Shown: positions 35,498 through 45,297 of the stretch, piece by piece
How positions within the stretch are numbered: the first letter of the stretch is position 1
How the letters are laid out: the number at the start of each line of letters is the position of its first letter
Origin: Cyclobacteriaceae bacterium
GTDB taxonomy: Bacteria > Bacteroidota > Bacteroidia > Cytophagales > Cyclobacteriaceae
Assembly (NCBI GenBank): GCA_020436085.1
Contig: JAGQYM010000004.1
Location: forward strand, 62,001-126,000
DNA length: 64,000 bases
Direction of reading: 5' to 3'
The notes under the pieces: model-generated
What the model saw: the letters and a program-made list of their open reading frames with translations, nothing else
Databases searched by the model: none
Told to the model about the DNA's origin: nothing
Position numbers and translations under genes: made by a program

Positions 35498-36953
35498 CAA
35501 ATCGATGAAGCGTAGCCTATCTGCTTTTTCATTTGTCCTATTGCTGGTGCTATCTGCCAGGCCCATCCATGCACAAAAAAGCCTGGACGAGGTCTTCTTA
35601 TTACCGGATACCGTTTCTTCTTTCACGCTGGATGAGTTCTATGGCATCATCCTGAAATATCACCCGGTAGTAAAACAGGCCGGCCTACTCAGCACTATGG
35701 CACAGCAGCAACTGCGCCTCGCCCGGGGATCCTTTGACCCGAAATTAAATGTATCGCTTGACCGGAAAGATTTTCAGGACAAAACCTACTACGACAGATT
35801 GAATGGATATCTGGAGTTCCCAAGTTGGTTTCCGGTGAATCCCAAGATAGGATTGGAGCAAAACCGGGGAGAATTTCTTGACGCCTCCGAAACGATTCCC
35901 GGCAATCAACTTTGGTATGCAGGGGTCTCTGTGCCCATTGGCCGCGGATTGTTCACCGATGAACGAAGAGCGATGGTAAAACAAGCTCAACTGATGCAAA
36001 CCATGGCTGAAGCTGAGAAAATAAAACTGATCAACAAAGTATTGTTATCGGCTGCTAAAGACTACTGGGAGTGGTACAAAGCGTATTACAATTTCAGGCT
36101 ACTTGACAGGGCTTCTGCCATTGCGTCAGAATTGTTTTCAAGGGTAAAACTAGATCAGCAATTTGGAGAGGCAGCTGTCATTGATACCGTTCAGGCAAAA
36201 ATAACACTTCAATCACGATTAGTCGAAAGGCAGGAAGCTCTCCTTCTATTTCAAAACACAGGAGTATTTCTATCCAACTACCTTTGGAGTGAAGAAAGTA
36301 TCCCCCTCCAATTGTCGAGCGCTGTAGCACCAGTGCTTTCCTCTGATGATCTTTCGCTACTCGACCTACAAACTGCCAGCACGTTGGCGGAACAGGCGAG
36401 ACAAAACCATCCCGAGCTTATTAAGATCAGAACAAAAATTGACCAGCTTGAGGTTGACAGACGATTGGCACAGGAGTTTTTGAAACCACGGCTCGATTTG
36501 TCCTATTCGATGCTGTCGTTACCTGATCCCCTGGAGGTAAACCCGCAACGTGATTACAAATTCGGAGTTGATTTTTCTATACCCGTATTCCTAAGAAAAG
36601 AAAGATCAAAGCTTGCATTGACAAAATTGAAGGTACAAGACGCTCAATTCATGCAAAGCCAGACGGAACGTGAGATCTTCAATGAAATAAATACAACATT
36701 TAATACCCTCGTAAACTCCAACACTATCCTTTCTCAGCTCCGAGAAATGGTAAACCTGTATGACAGAATGCTAGAGGCTGAGTTACTCAATCTGGAATAT
36801 GGGGAAAGTGACTTGTTTAAGATCAACATCCAGCAGGAGAAACTCATCCAGTCGCAAACCAAGCTGGTGAAACTGATGGCCGAATATCAAAAGCAGAAAG
36901 CGACCTTATATTGGGCAGCTGGTCTGACAAATCTGAACGTTACGGTAGACTAG
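35487..36953 (+). CDS. TolC-family outer membrane efflux protein
   Basis: The chosen start is the ATG at 35487 (488 residues), overlapping the HlyD stop; an ATG at 35505 is an alternative. A signal peptide ends PIHAQ. The body is the repeated helical and beta-strand structure of TolC-like channels (LRLARGSFDPKLNVSL, then DYKFGVDFSIPVFLRKER, then QSQTKLVKLMAEYQKQKATL). It completes a tripartite exporter with the ABC and HlyD-like proteins. Its stop abuts the stop of the converging DUF4249 gene with no spacer. Confidence 0.9.
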   Translation: MRNNKSMKRSLSAFSFVLLLVLSARPIHAQKSLDEVFLLPDTVSSFTLDEFYGIILKYHPVVKQAGLLSTMAQQQLRLARGSFDPKLNVSLDRKDFQDKTYYDRLNGYLEFPSWFPVNPKIGLEQNRGEFLDASETIPGNQLWYAGVSVPIGRGLFTDERRAMVKQAQLMQTMAEAEKIKLINKVLLSAAKDYWEWYKAYYNFRLLDRASAIASELFSRVKLDQQFGEAAVIDTVQAKITLQSRLVERQEALLLFQNTGVFLSNYLWSEESIPLQLSSAVAPVLSSDDLSLLDLQTASTLAEQARQNHPELIKIRTKIDQLEVDRRLAQEFLKPRLDLSYSMLSLPDPLEVNPQRDYKFGVDFSIPVFLRKERSKLALTKLKVQDAQFMQSQTEREIFNEINTTFNTLVNSNTILSQLREMVNLYDRMLEAELLNLEYGESDLFKINIQQEKLIQSQTKLVKLMAEYQKQKATLYWAAGLTNLNVTVD

Positions 36954-38111
36954 TTATTCCCACCCTGGCGGAGGATTGCGTGATGCAGTAAATGATGACA
37001 ACTCTTCGCACGCGTGCCAGAGCGTGCAATTGTCTTCAGGCTTGATGTTATATTCAGGCACTGCAACAGGCGCGTCCTTTCCTGTCAAAAAGCTGACCTG
37101 CGCACTCACTGAAGAAGCATAAAAAATACCCATTACCGGTAGATTTGAATTTACCGAAAAAAAATTGGTAATGGTTTTTCCAACTGCTGGTTGAAACAAA
37201 CTCCCCGTTCCCTCTTTTTGGTCTTTGATCAACTTCCAAAACTTGAAGGCTTGTTCGGTCAAACTCATCTGCTCTACCTTTACCATATATTTTCCTCGAC
37301 CAAAGGTCCACTGGTCGAATGGAATAAATCCAATCTCTATATTTTGGTAGGTGCCATCAGTTGAGATGATGTCTTCATTCAAGCTAGGCCGCGTTTCGTT
37401 CATTGACACCCAACAAAGACAACAGGTACAATCTCCAAATTCCTCCAGAGTGCCTCCGGCATAAGGATTGAATCGGCTGATGAAATTATATCTCCAGCCA
37501 CTACATTCTGGTGGATCTGGTGGAGGTGGTGGCGGTCCATTAGCACAACTTGCTCCATTGAGGCGTCTGAGTTTAGGAAATGCTTCCAACATATATGAGC
37601 CAGTGAATTTCCATCTAACGAACGAATCGCTCGATCGCGAATCCATTAGTACCCGAAACCCATTCTTGGGAGGTCCATTCAACTGCTGAACTGACTCCCA
37701 TTGAAATTTTACGGCATCAATCTGACCGGTTGCCTTGAGCTCATCAGGTATTGATTCAAATATCGTCCCGTCCAGCATCTGTATACGAACTGAATATTTT
37801 CTGCCGACCTGACCGCGGATTCCATTCGGATCCGTTTCGTATACGCCCAGCTTATCAGGCTTCAATTCCTCCGATTCACCAGCATCACTGAATATTATAA
37901 CGCTTTTAGCAAGGAGGTAATTAACGCTCTTGAGGTTATCGACATTGGTTGTTGTGCGAAAGAGCTTAATCTGATATGGTCCTGGTGCATCTGTAATCTG
38001 ACCTTCGACTACAAGGGTTCCTGTCTGCTGATCAACATTATCAATTTCAAGCCGACTAACGCAAGCGTCAATCACTAGAATCAATATGACAAATATCAAG
38101 GACCACTTCAT
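36954..38111 (-). CDS. DUF4249 family lipoprotein (copy 1)
   Basis: The 385-residue protein has a lipoprotein-like signal (ILVIDACVS), then the DUF4249 start (GTLVVEGQITDAPGPYQIKL), a beta-rich domain, a poly-proline stretch (PPPPPPDPPECSGW) and a Cys cluster (DCTCCLCW), ending with a NCTLWHAC pair. DUF4249 proteins are surface lipoproteins of Bacteroidota, often next to TonB-dependent receptors; none is seen here. A close paralogue lies 40 bases upstream. The role is unknown. Confidence 0.85.
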   Translation of the reverse strand: MKWSLIFVILILVIDACVSRLEIDNVDQQTGTLVVEGQITDAPGPYQIKLFRTTTNVDNLKSVNYLLAKSVIIFSDAGESEELKPDKLGVYETDPNGIRGQVGRKYSVRIQMLDGTIFESIPDELKATGQIDAVKFQWESVQQLNGPPKNGFRVLMDSRSSDSFVRWKFTGSYMLEAFPKLRRLNGASCANGPPPPPPDPPECSGWRYNFISRFNPYAGGTLEEFGDCTCCLCWVSMNETRPSLNEDIISTDGTYQNIEIGFIPFDQWTFGRGKYMVKVEQMSLTEQAFKFWKLIKDQKEGTGSLFQPAVGKTITNFFSVNSNLPVMGIFYASSVSAQVSFLTGKDAPVAVPEYNIKPEDNCTLWHACEELSSFTASRNPPPGWE

Positions 38112-38151
38112 TTTTCAAGCTCCGATTCAATATCAAAACCAAGCAAGGTCG

Positions 38152-39312
38152 CTATTCCCACTCTGGCGGAGGATAGGCCAGTCCATTAGGGAAAGCAGCC
38201 AGTCTTTCACAGTCCGACCACAAAACACAATTTTCTTTAGGCTCGATGTCGTAAGGTGGCACTACCACTTTAGCATCATCAGCGGTTAGAAACATTACCT
38301 TGGTTCGGATCGCTGCCGCATAAAAGATTCCCATCACGGTATTATTACTATTAGTTGAATAAAGATTAGTAGTGGTTCTTCCAAAAGCTGGTTGAAACAA
38401 ACTAGAAGAACCTTCTTTCTGATCCTTAAACACCTGCCAAAAATCATAGGCCGCAGGAGATAAACTCATTTGTTCAACTTTGACCATGTATTTTTTCTTG
38501 CCAAAAGTCCATTGATCAAATGAGACATAGCCAACCTCAATATTAGCAAATGTACCATCCGTAACCACGACATCTTCACTTAGTGTAGGCTTTTTCTCTT
38601 GTTGGGTCACCCAACAGATACAACAGGTACACTCTCCAACATATTCGAGTGATCCGCCTGCAAACCGGTTTCCGGGTACAGCCAAATTGTAAACCCATCC
38701 GCTGCATGGGGGAGGATCTGGCGGTGGGGGCGTTGAACCACAGTTGGCATCATTCAGTCTTCTGAACTGCGGGAATGTTTCAAGAACATAGGTCCCGGAA
38801 AACCGCCATCTCAGATGCGCACCTGGATTGTTACCTCTTGTATTTGAAAATATACGGAACCCATACTCTGGCGGACCTTTTAATGGTTTGTATGCCTCCC
38901 ATTCATAGTAAAGAGAATCAATTGAGCCAACCGGATTCATTTCATCAAGTTGAGACTCATAGTCTGTACCATCAAGAAGTTTAATTCTTACTCCATATTT
39001 CCTTCCGGGCCGCCCTCTGATTCCATCTGGAGCTGTTTCATAGAGGCCGTCCTCCTTATAGCTGAGAACTTCTGTATTTCCCAAGTCGTCAAATATCAAG
39101 ACTTCTTTTGCAAAAACCGGCTTTGCATTGTTTAGGATCGCATCGCTAACTGAAGCACGGAAAAGACGTACTTGATATGGCCCGGGTGCATCTGTGATCA
39201 GTCCATCTACTACTAGTGTTCCCTCCTCCTGGGCAACACCATCAATGGCTAGTCGATCCACACACGCAGCGACTAGTAGCATTACCAAAAAAAGAAGCGA
39301 AGCTTTCTTCAT
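38152..39312 (-). CDS. DUF4249 family lipoprotein (copy 2)
   Basis: The 386-residue protein is a close paralogue of the downstream copy along its whole length, with a better lipobox (MLLVAACVDRL), the same DAPGPYQVRLFR start, a proline-rich CGSTPPPPDPPPCSGW region, the Cys cluster ECTCCICW, the QKEGSSSLFQPAFGRT block and the C-terminal NCVLWSDC. It is the first of the tandem pair; both are on the minus strand, 40 bases apart. It probably sits on the outer membrane. No substrate or receptor partner can be named. Confidence 0.85.
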   Translation of the reverse strand: MKKASLLFLVMLLVAACVDRLAIDGVAQEEGTLVVDGLITDAPGPYQVRLFRASVSDAILNNAKPVFAKEVLIFDDLGNTEVLSYKEDGLYETAPDGIRGRPGRKYGVRIKLLDGTDYESQLDEMNPVGSIDSLYYEWEAYKPLKGPPEYGFRIFSNTRGNNPGAHLRWRFSGTYVLETFPQFRRLNDANCGSTPPPPDPPPCSGWVYNLAVPGNRFAGGSLEYVGECTCCICWVTQQEKKPTLSEDVVVTDGTFANIEVGYVSFDQWTFGKKKYMVKVEQMSLSPAAYDFWQVFKDQKEGSSSLFQPAFGRTTTNLYSTNSNNTVMGIFYAAAIRTKVMFLTADDAKVVVPPYDIEPKENCVLWSDCERLAAFPNGLAYPPPEWE

Positions 39313-39390
39313 GAGTACGTGAAGTTACCCAAAATCAATGCCTTCAGTATCCCCCTTACTTGGGTATAGCCAGAGCTTAGAATTTTCTAA

Positions 39391-40821
39391 TTACTCGCCA
39401 GTAATAGATTTGATCACCTGTTCGGTAACACGTTCAGCAGAAGCTAATGCACCATTAATGGTACCGGCATCTCCCGAAACATCAGTGGCCTCCCCGGCAA
39501 AAAATAATTTGTCACCTACAGGCACACCTAGCGCCTCCCGATCGGAAAGACTACCAGATGCCAAGGGATAAGAGTAACCTCCTTGAATATATTCTTCTTT
39601 TCCCCAGTCTAGGATTAATGACAAAACCTGGTCAGTATTTAAATCTCTTCTTACAAACTGTGTAGCCTGACCTCCATAAATCGTATCCAGTTCCGCAAGG
39701 ATCGTATTGACCATATCGGCACCCTGTGCTGAGAGTTCAACGGCCTTGGGCCCATTAATGGTGATGGACATCGTTTGATTGAATTCACTTCTACCCACGC
39801 CTGCACTTATACATGTAGGGAATGATGATCCACCCCAAATAAATCCAGATGTCTCTCCCCAAAAATTTTTCTTAAAGTCAATAACTACTTTGATGCTATG
39901 GTCCATTCCAAGGTTTCCCATGGCCCCGCTCATTGCACTTGGCAAGCCAGGGGAAAATGAAATCAAATTTTTCTTAAGTATTGACAGTGGCACTGTCACA
40001 ATCACTTTGCTCGCCTCGATTTGTCCACCATTAGCATCCGTGATTACAATTGGGTTGCTTGTGTAGTTAATCGAAGTCACCGGTGTATTCAGTTGAATCA
40101 ACTCTCTCACCTGATCAAACCTAAAGATGAGAAAGTCCTGCATTGGATTTGTTTTCAGCGTGAAGCGTTTGCCATCGTGGGCACGTGTTTGCAACGCTTC
40201 GGCCACGCCTGCGATACCAAGATTCGCATTGGATGATCCATAAAAATTTCCAATCTGTGAATTCACAAGATTAGAAACCCTAGCCGGCAGACCCGCAGCG
40301 GCTGTCGCAGCAGTGACAGCTGGACCGGAATAGCCCATAAGGTTATCTACAAAATTCTGAGCACTTGCAAAATCTCCATCGGACTCCCATTCGTCTCTTG
40401 TTTTGGCAAGGTTGTCGAGTATGAATTGATCTGATGAAACAGATTCAAGGTCATTAGTCGCTACTCTAAAGTTTTGAATATTGGTTCCCCAAATAGAATC
40501 CGTACCATACACGACCTCAGCTCCCAACTCTACAGGAAAATCAGCAGCGGAAATATTGATCAAATCAGGTTGATTGCGCAACGATCGAATTCTTCCACCC
40601 ACCTGACTGCCGGCTTCAAGTATCTTGACATTGATTCCTTTAGCATTCAGAATATCTGCGGCATACAGTCCTGCAGCGCCAGCACCGATGATCACCACGT
40701 TTCCATCGAAAGGAATTTCTGGTCCCGGATCGTCCTTACTACACGATGTCAACAAATGTGGCATTACCCACCCTGCAGACAGGCCCAATCCCAATTGCTT
40801 TAATGCTTTTCTTCTCTTCAC
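39391..40821 (-). CDS. Exported FAD-dependent flavin monoamine oxidase family protein
   Basis: The 476-residue protein starts (GTG) with a twin-arginine-like signal M-K-R-R-K-A-L-K-Q-L-G leading to LLTSC, a lipobox. The FAD-binding GAGAAG (46-51) in VVIIGAGAAGLYAADIL, EAGSQVGGRIRSLR and the C-terminal FFAGEATDVSGDAGTINGAL are the amine oxidase signature. It probably folds with FAD in the cytoplasm and is exported by Tat, then lipidated. The substrate could be a polyamine, monoamine or amino acid. It is divergent from the NadR-like gene (128-base gap). Confidence 0.85.
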   Translation of the reverse strand: MKRRKALKQLGLGLSAGWVMPHLLTSCSKDDPGPEIPFDGNVVIIGAGAAGLYAADILNAKGINVKILEAGSQVGGRIRSLRNQPDLINISAADFPVELGAEVVYGTDSIWGTNIQNFRVATNDLESVSSDQFILDNLAKTRDEWESDGDFASAQNFVDNLMGYSGPAVTAATAAAGLPARVSNLVNSQIGNFYGSSNANLGIAGVAEALQTRAHDGKRFTLKTNPMQDFLIFRFDQVRELIQLNTPVTSINYTSNPIVITDANGGQIEASKVIVTVPLSILKKNLISFSPGLPSAMSGAMGNLGMDHSIKVVIDFKKNFWGETSGFIWGGSSFPTCISAGVGRSEFNQTMSITINGPKAVELSAQGADMVNTILAELDTIYGGQATQFVRRDLNTDQVLSLILDWGKEEYIQGGYSYPLASGSLSDREALGVPVGDKLFFAGEATDVSGDAGTINGALASAERVTEQVIKSITGE

Positions 40822-40949
40822 TCTTCTTACTTTGGCTGAAAGATAAATATATAGCAGGATTTATTGAAAATTGAGGCAGTAATGCTGTATTTGAGCTGAA
40901 ATCGAGAGCTAATCTTATACTCTGATAAAACGGCCTAAAACCCAGATGA

Positions 40950-41504
40950 ATGCGTGCGGTTGAAAGAAAATCTCATATCCACAAAGTAGCTATTGTCGGA
41001 CCCGAATGTACTGGCAAAACGGACCTATCATCATTTTTGGCAGAACACTATAGGACTGCCTGGGTGAAAGAGTACGCCAGGGCCTATCTTGACAATTTGA
41101 ATCGGCCATATGACGAAACGGATCTGCTCAAAATAGCGCATGGCCAACTACGAATGGAAGATGAATGGAGTTCTGAGGCAAATAGAGTCTTGATTTGTGA
41201 TACCAATCTTATCGTCATCAAAATCTGGAGTGAATTCAAATATGGTAGATGCGATCAAGAGATAATCGACCTTATGCAATCCAGAACTTACGACCTAACG
41301 CTGTTAACCTTTATTGACATTCCCTGGCAAGATGATCCTCAGCGTGAACATCCTGAAGAAAGACAAAAACTTTGGGACAGATACGTGGCAGAACTGCAAA
41401 ATCAAAATCTCCCGTTCGCTGAAGTGAAGGGAGAAAGGGATCAACGAAGATTAACAGCAACCGCAGCAATCGATAAGCTTTTAAGCAAAAATGTAGATGG
41501 CTGA
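40950..41504 (+). CDS. AAA/NadR-like ribosylnicotinamide kinase-type ATPase
   Basis: The 184-residue protein has Walker A GPECTGKT (residues 17-24), KEYARAYLDNL near 40-50 and a CDTNLIVIKIWSEFKYG stretch near 90, matching the C-terminal kinase domain of NadR, which phosphorylates nicotinamide riboside. The N-terminal NMN adenylyltransferase domain of full-length NadR is missing, so it is a stand-alone kinase type. The gene overlaps the MFS transporter start by 8 bases. A vitamin salvage role is plausible but the transporter beside it is not a PnuC. Confidence 0.75.
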   Translation: MRAVERKSHIHKVAIVGPECTGKTDLSSFLAEHYRTAWVKEYARAYLDNLNRPYDETDLLKIAHGQLRMEDEWSSEANRVLICDTNLIVIKIWSEFKYGRCDQEIIDLMQSRTYDLTLLTFIDIPWQDDPQREHPEERQKLWDRYVAELQNQNLPFAEVKGERDQRRLTATAAIDKLLSKNVDG

Positions 41505-42744
41505 AAAAGTTGGTCCTTACGCGGCCTTCGGCATACGTGACTTCCGTCAATTTATTCTCGCTCGCCAATGCGCAACTTTAGCAATTCACATTCAAGCAAC
41601 AATCGTTGGATGGCAGTTATATGACATCACTCATGATCCTCTTGCGCTTGGATTAATTGGTCTGACGGAGGCTGTTCCCGCTATTACAGTCTCGTTATAC
41701 GCAGGACACATCGCAGACGTAGTTCCAAGAAAGAACATTATTCTCACAACCATCAGCGTGTTATTTCTTTGTGCGTCTTCACTACTCTTCTTCACGCTGA
41801 AGCCCGGTGCTTTCATACTGGCATTTGGTGCCTTCCCGATTTACATCGTAATATTTATCAGTGGGCTGGCTCGAGGATTTTTATCTCCCGCCAACTTCTC
41901 CTTTATGCCGCAGTTGATTCCCAGACATTTGTATGCCAATGCAATTTCACTAAACACAACATTTTGGCTGATTGCCTCGATTGTAGGCCCTATGTTGGCC
42001 GGCTTCATTTATGCGTTGTTAGGAATTTCTGCTACCTATTTTGCGGATGTCATTCTGTTGGTAGGCGCACTCCTTTTCTACTTCTCTATTCCCGGCCGTC
42101 CTGTTCCGCCAGCTTCTGACGAGCAAGGTGTTCGACAAAAAATAAAATCAGGTTTGAAGTTTGTGATGAAGACGCAGGTAATCCTGGGAGCAATTAGTCT
42201 GGATATGTTTGCGGTCTTGTTTGGAGGAGCTGTGGCTTTACTTCCAATTTTTGCAGCCGAAATACTAAAGGTAGGCCCACAAGGACTTGGAATGCTTCGA
42301 TCAGCCCCTGCCATCGGAGCAGTCGTCATGGCATTCTACGTCACACACAATCCCATCAGGCGCAATGCAGGCAAGGTAATGTTGGTTTGTGTCGCAGGTT
42401 TTGGCGCAAGCATGATCGGCTTTGGGCTCTCTACCAGTTTTATCTTTTCACTACTGATGCTCATGCTAAGTGGAATGTTTGACAGCATCAGCATGATCAT
42501 TCGAAGCACCCTTATTCACACGCGCACTCCTGAAAACATGAAGGGCCGAGTATCCGCAGTCAATAGCATCTTTGTCGGCTCGTCAAATGAAATCGGAGCT
42601 TTCGAATCAGGTGCTACTGCTAAGCTGATGGGCGCAGTCGCGTCAGTTGTCTTTGGTGGTTTCATGACTTTGGTCGTTGTGGGTGTCACTGGTTGGAAAG
42701 CCAAAAAACTCAGAAATCTTGATCAGCTCGAAGGCGATCATTGA
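41497..42744 (+). CDS. MFS transporter (EntS-like)
   Basis: The 415-residue protein has 12 predicted membrane helices and the MFS loop motif GHIADVVPRKN after helix 2. FRQFILARQCATLAIHIQATIVGWQLYD and its layout resemble the EntS/MFS_3 group of exporters. Start ATG at 41497 overlaps the stop of the kinase-like gene. The substrate is unknown. Confidence 0.85.
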   Translation: MAEKVGPYAAFGIRDFRQFILARQCATLAIHIQATIVGWQLYDITHDPLALGLIGLTEAVPAITVSLYAGHIADVVPRKNIILTTISVLFLCASSLLFFTLKPGAFILAFGAFPIYIVIFISGLARGFLSPANFSFMPQLIPRHLYANAISLNTTFWLIASIVGPMLAGFIYALLGISATYFADVILLVGALLFYFSIPGRPVPPASDEQGVRQKIKSGLKFVMKTQVILGAISLDMFAVLFGGAVALLPIFAAEILKVGPQGLGMLRSAPAIGAVVMAFYVTHNPIRRNAGKVMLVCVAGFGASMIGFGLSTSFIFSLLMLMLSGMFDSISMIIRSTLIHTRTPENMKGRVSAVNSIFVGSSNEIGAFESGATAKLMGAVASVVFGGFMTLVVVGVTGWKAKKLRNLDQLEGDH

Positions 42745-42835
42745 CAGACCTCAACCCCCTTCCACTTATCACTTTCTGTTTTTATTTCCTTGTTTATAGT
42801 GGTACTTTTTGATACCGAACCTAAAATTCCAATAC

Positions 42836-45232
42836 ATGAAATCGCTGTTATTTGCCCTGGTACTCACTCCCTCCATTGTCTTTTCACAAAATACGCTCAA
42901 TGTTCCCGGACTGAAGGAAAGCGTGGAAGTGATTAGAGATAACTACGGTGTCAATCACATCTATGCAAAAAATCAACACGACCTTTTCTTCGCACAAGGA
43001 TATTGTGCCGCAAAGGATCGTCTTTTCCAGTTTGAGTTGTGGAGGAGACAGGCAACCGGTACTGTTGCCGAACTGCTAGGGTCACGGGAAATAAAGCGCG
43101 ACATCGGAACTCGACTTTTTCGTTTCAGAGGCAATTTGAAGCAAGAGATGAACCATTACCACAATGATGGTGAAGAGATTATAACAGCATATACAGAAGG
43201 GGTGAATGCGTACATCGCAGAGGCAGAAAAGAACCCAAGTCTCCTTCCTATAGAATTCAAACTACTCGATACCAAACCTCAAAAGTGGACGCCCGATGTT
43301 GTCATCTCCAGACATCAAGGCTTGGTGATGAACCTGACTGAAGAAATTCATGTGGGTCGCATGGTGGCAAAAATGGGAGCGGAAAAAGTTCGCGAGTTAG
43401 GCAACTATGGTCCTGGAGAGCCAGTTCTCGAACTCGATCCAGCCATTAACGGTGATAGACTCTCAGATGACGTAATTGGTGTTTACAATGCCTTCAGGAG
43501 GCCTGTGGTATTTGCACCAGAAGATGTTGTCGCCTCAGCAAATACAAACTTTGATGAATATCGATACCTCGTTCAATTGGATGAGGACGCACGGCAAAGT
43601 GTGCTTGATAAAGAGAGGCAAGTAATCGGAAGTAATAACTGGATTGTGAGCGGTCGCTATTCGCAAAGCGGGTACCCGATGCTGGCCAACGATCCACATC
43701 GCGCCATCTCTGCACCCTCACTTCGCTACATGGTTCATTTGAATGCACCCGGCTGGAATGTTGTTGGAGGTGGTGAACCTTCTATTCCAGGAATCTCCAT
43801 CGGTCACAACGATTACGGTGCGTGGGGTCTTACTGTTTTCGAAATCGATAGTGAAGATCTGTATGTCTACGAATTAAATCCTGCCAACAAAAATCAATAC
43901 AAGTATAAAGGTGGGTGGGAAGACATGCGTGTCGAAAAAGATGTGATCAAAGTAAAAGGTGGGCCTGACGTAGATGTTGAACATCGTTATACCAGACACG
44001 GACCGGTCACTTTCATGGATGAAAAGAATAACATCGCTTATGCTGTGAGAGCAGGATGGATGGAAATTGGGGGTTCACCTTATCTGGCTAGTTTGAGAAT
44101 GGACCAAGCCACCACGTGGGAAGAGTTCAGAGAGGCATGTTCATACAGTCACCTTCCAGGGGAAAATATGATTTGGGCTGACAAGAAAGGAAACATTGGT
44201 TGGCAAGTAGTAGGGATTGCACCGATGCGCAAGAACTGGAGTGGCATGGTACCCGTACCGGGCGATGGACGATATGAATGGGCTGGTTATCTCCCTATCA
44301 AATCGCTGCCACATATTTTCAATCCAGACAAAGGGTTTTGGGCTACGGCCAATGAGAATCTCGTACCTCAAAATTATGAACATCGTAACGCGGTCGGCTG
44401 GAGTTGGGCAGAGAGCTATCGGGCCGATCGTATCAACGAAGTATTGGCAAAGAATCAAAAGTTCTCCATCGGTGATATGATGAGATTGCAGGCCGACTAT
44501 CTTTCAATCCCCGCGCGCACGCTTATCCCTCTCCTTTCCGAACTTAAGTCCAGTGATAAGAACACAGAAACGGCCCGTCAAATGTTGACGAAATGGGATT
44601 TTATAATGGATAAAAATTCTGTAGAAGCAGCGATCTACAAGGCATGGGAAGATAGGTTAGAGCAAAACTGCAAAACACTGTTTGTGCCCGAAAATGGTAA
44701 AGACCTCGTGCGCTACATTCCTCTGAGCAACGTGATTGATTGGATACTTACGGCACGGCCTGAATTTGGTGCGAATTCTGTTGTGGGTCGTGATGAGTTT
44801 CTCATCAAATCACTGAAAGATGCTATCGGAGACTTAACTAAGAGGCTTGGATCAGACATGCGGAAGTGGCAATACGGCCAGCCTTCTTATCATCACGTGC
44901 TAATCAAGCACCCGATGAGTAATGCCGTTGATGCCGCTACAAGAAAGAAAATCGAAGTCGGTCCTCTGCCACGCGGAGGCTACGGTTCCACTCCGGGCAT
45001 GACTGGCGATGGTGATAATCAAACTCATGGTGCTACTTTCAGAATTGTAGCTGACGTAGAGGATTGGGACAAAACGATGTTTACCAATTCACCTGGTCAA
45101 AGTGGTGATCCGGAAAGCAAGTTTTATGGAAATCTATTCCCGCTTTGGGCCAACGACAAACATTTCCCGGTCTACTTCAGCCGAAACTTGGTGGAGAAAT
45201 CAGCCTACGAGAAGACTGTTCTAAAGCCTTGA
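42836..45232 (+). CDS. Penicillin acylase family protein (Ntn-hydrolase)
   Basis: With the ATG at 42836 the protein has 798 residues and a signal peptide (MKSLLFALVLTPSIVFS). The alpha part starts VEVIRDNYGVNHIYAKN, and the beta part begins at the autocatalytic nucleophile Ser266 in IGSNNWIVSG. HGPVTF and GATFRIVADVEDWD near the C-terminus are also family-typical. The proenzyme cleaves itself before Ser266; mature enzymes hydrolyse amide bonds such as those of acyl-homoserine lactones or beta-lactams. The substrate here is unknown. No signs of truncation. Confidence 0.92.
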   Translation: MKSLLFALVLTPSIVFSQNTLNVPGLKESVEVIRDNYGVNHIYAKNQHDLFFAQGYCAAKDRLFQFELWRRQATGTVAELLGSREIKRDIGTRLFRFRGNLKQEMNHYHNDGEEIITAYTEGVNAYIAEAEKNPSLLPIEFKLLDTKPQKWTPDVVISRHQGLVMNLTEEIHVGRMVAKMGAEKVRELGNYGPGEPVLELDPAINGDRLSDDVIGVYNAFRRPVVFAPEDVVASANTNFDEYRYLVQLDEDARQSVLDKERQVIGSNNWIVSGRYSQSGYPMLANDPHRAISAPSLRYMVHLNAPGWNVVGGGEPSIPGISIGHNDYGAWGLTVFEIDSEDLYVYELNPANKNQYKYKGGWEDMRVEKDVIKVKGGPDVDVEHRYTRHGPVTFMDEKNNIAYAVRAGWMEIGGSPYLASLRMDQATTWEEFREACSYSHLPGENMIWADKKGNIGWQVVGIAPMRKNWSGMVPVPGDGRYEWAGYLPIKSLPHIFNPDKGFWATANENLVPQNYEHRNAVGWSWAESYRADRINEVLAKNQKFSIGDMMRLQADYLSIPARTLIPLLSELKSSDKNTETARQMLTKWDFIMDKNSVEAAIYKAWEDRLEQNCKTLFVPENGKDLVRYIPLSNVIDWILTARPEFGANSVVGRDEFLIKSLKDAIGDLTKRLGSDMRKWQYGQPSYHHVLIKHPMSNAVDAATRKKIEVGPLPRGGYGSTPGMTGDGDNQTHGATFRIVADVEDWDKTMFTNSPGQSGDPESKFYGNLFPLWANDKHFPVYFSRNLVEKSAYEKTVLKP

Positions 45233-45261
45233 GGAAAGATTTTTAAAGATCAATCCGTAAT

Positions 45262-45275
45262 GTGACGAAAGTCAC
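45262..45275. promoter_or_regulatory. CRP/FNR-like dyad GTGAC-GAAA-GTCAC
   Basis: It is identical to the site at 29173-29186 except for one spacer base. Its centre lies 29.5 bases before the -7 element at 45298, exactly as upstream of trxA, and the first start codon follows at 45322. Confidence 0.65.
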
Positions 45276-45297
45276 TGTTTGTTTTGTGGCATTGAAA

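Noticed and set aside
40767-40949. Promoter calls for the amine oxidase and NadR-like genes
   Set aside because: Near matches such as TATATTTA on the minus strand lack a -33 TTG and are common in AT-rich intergenic DNA.
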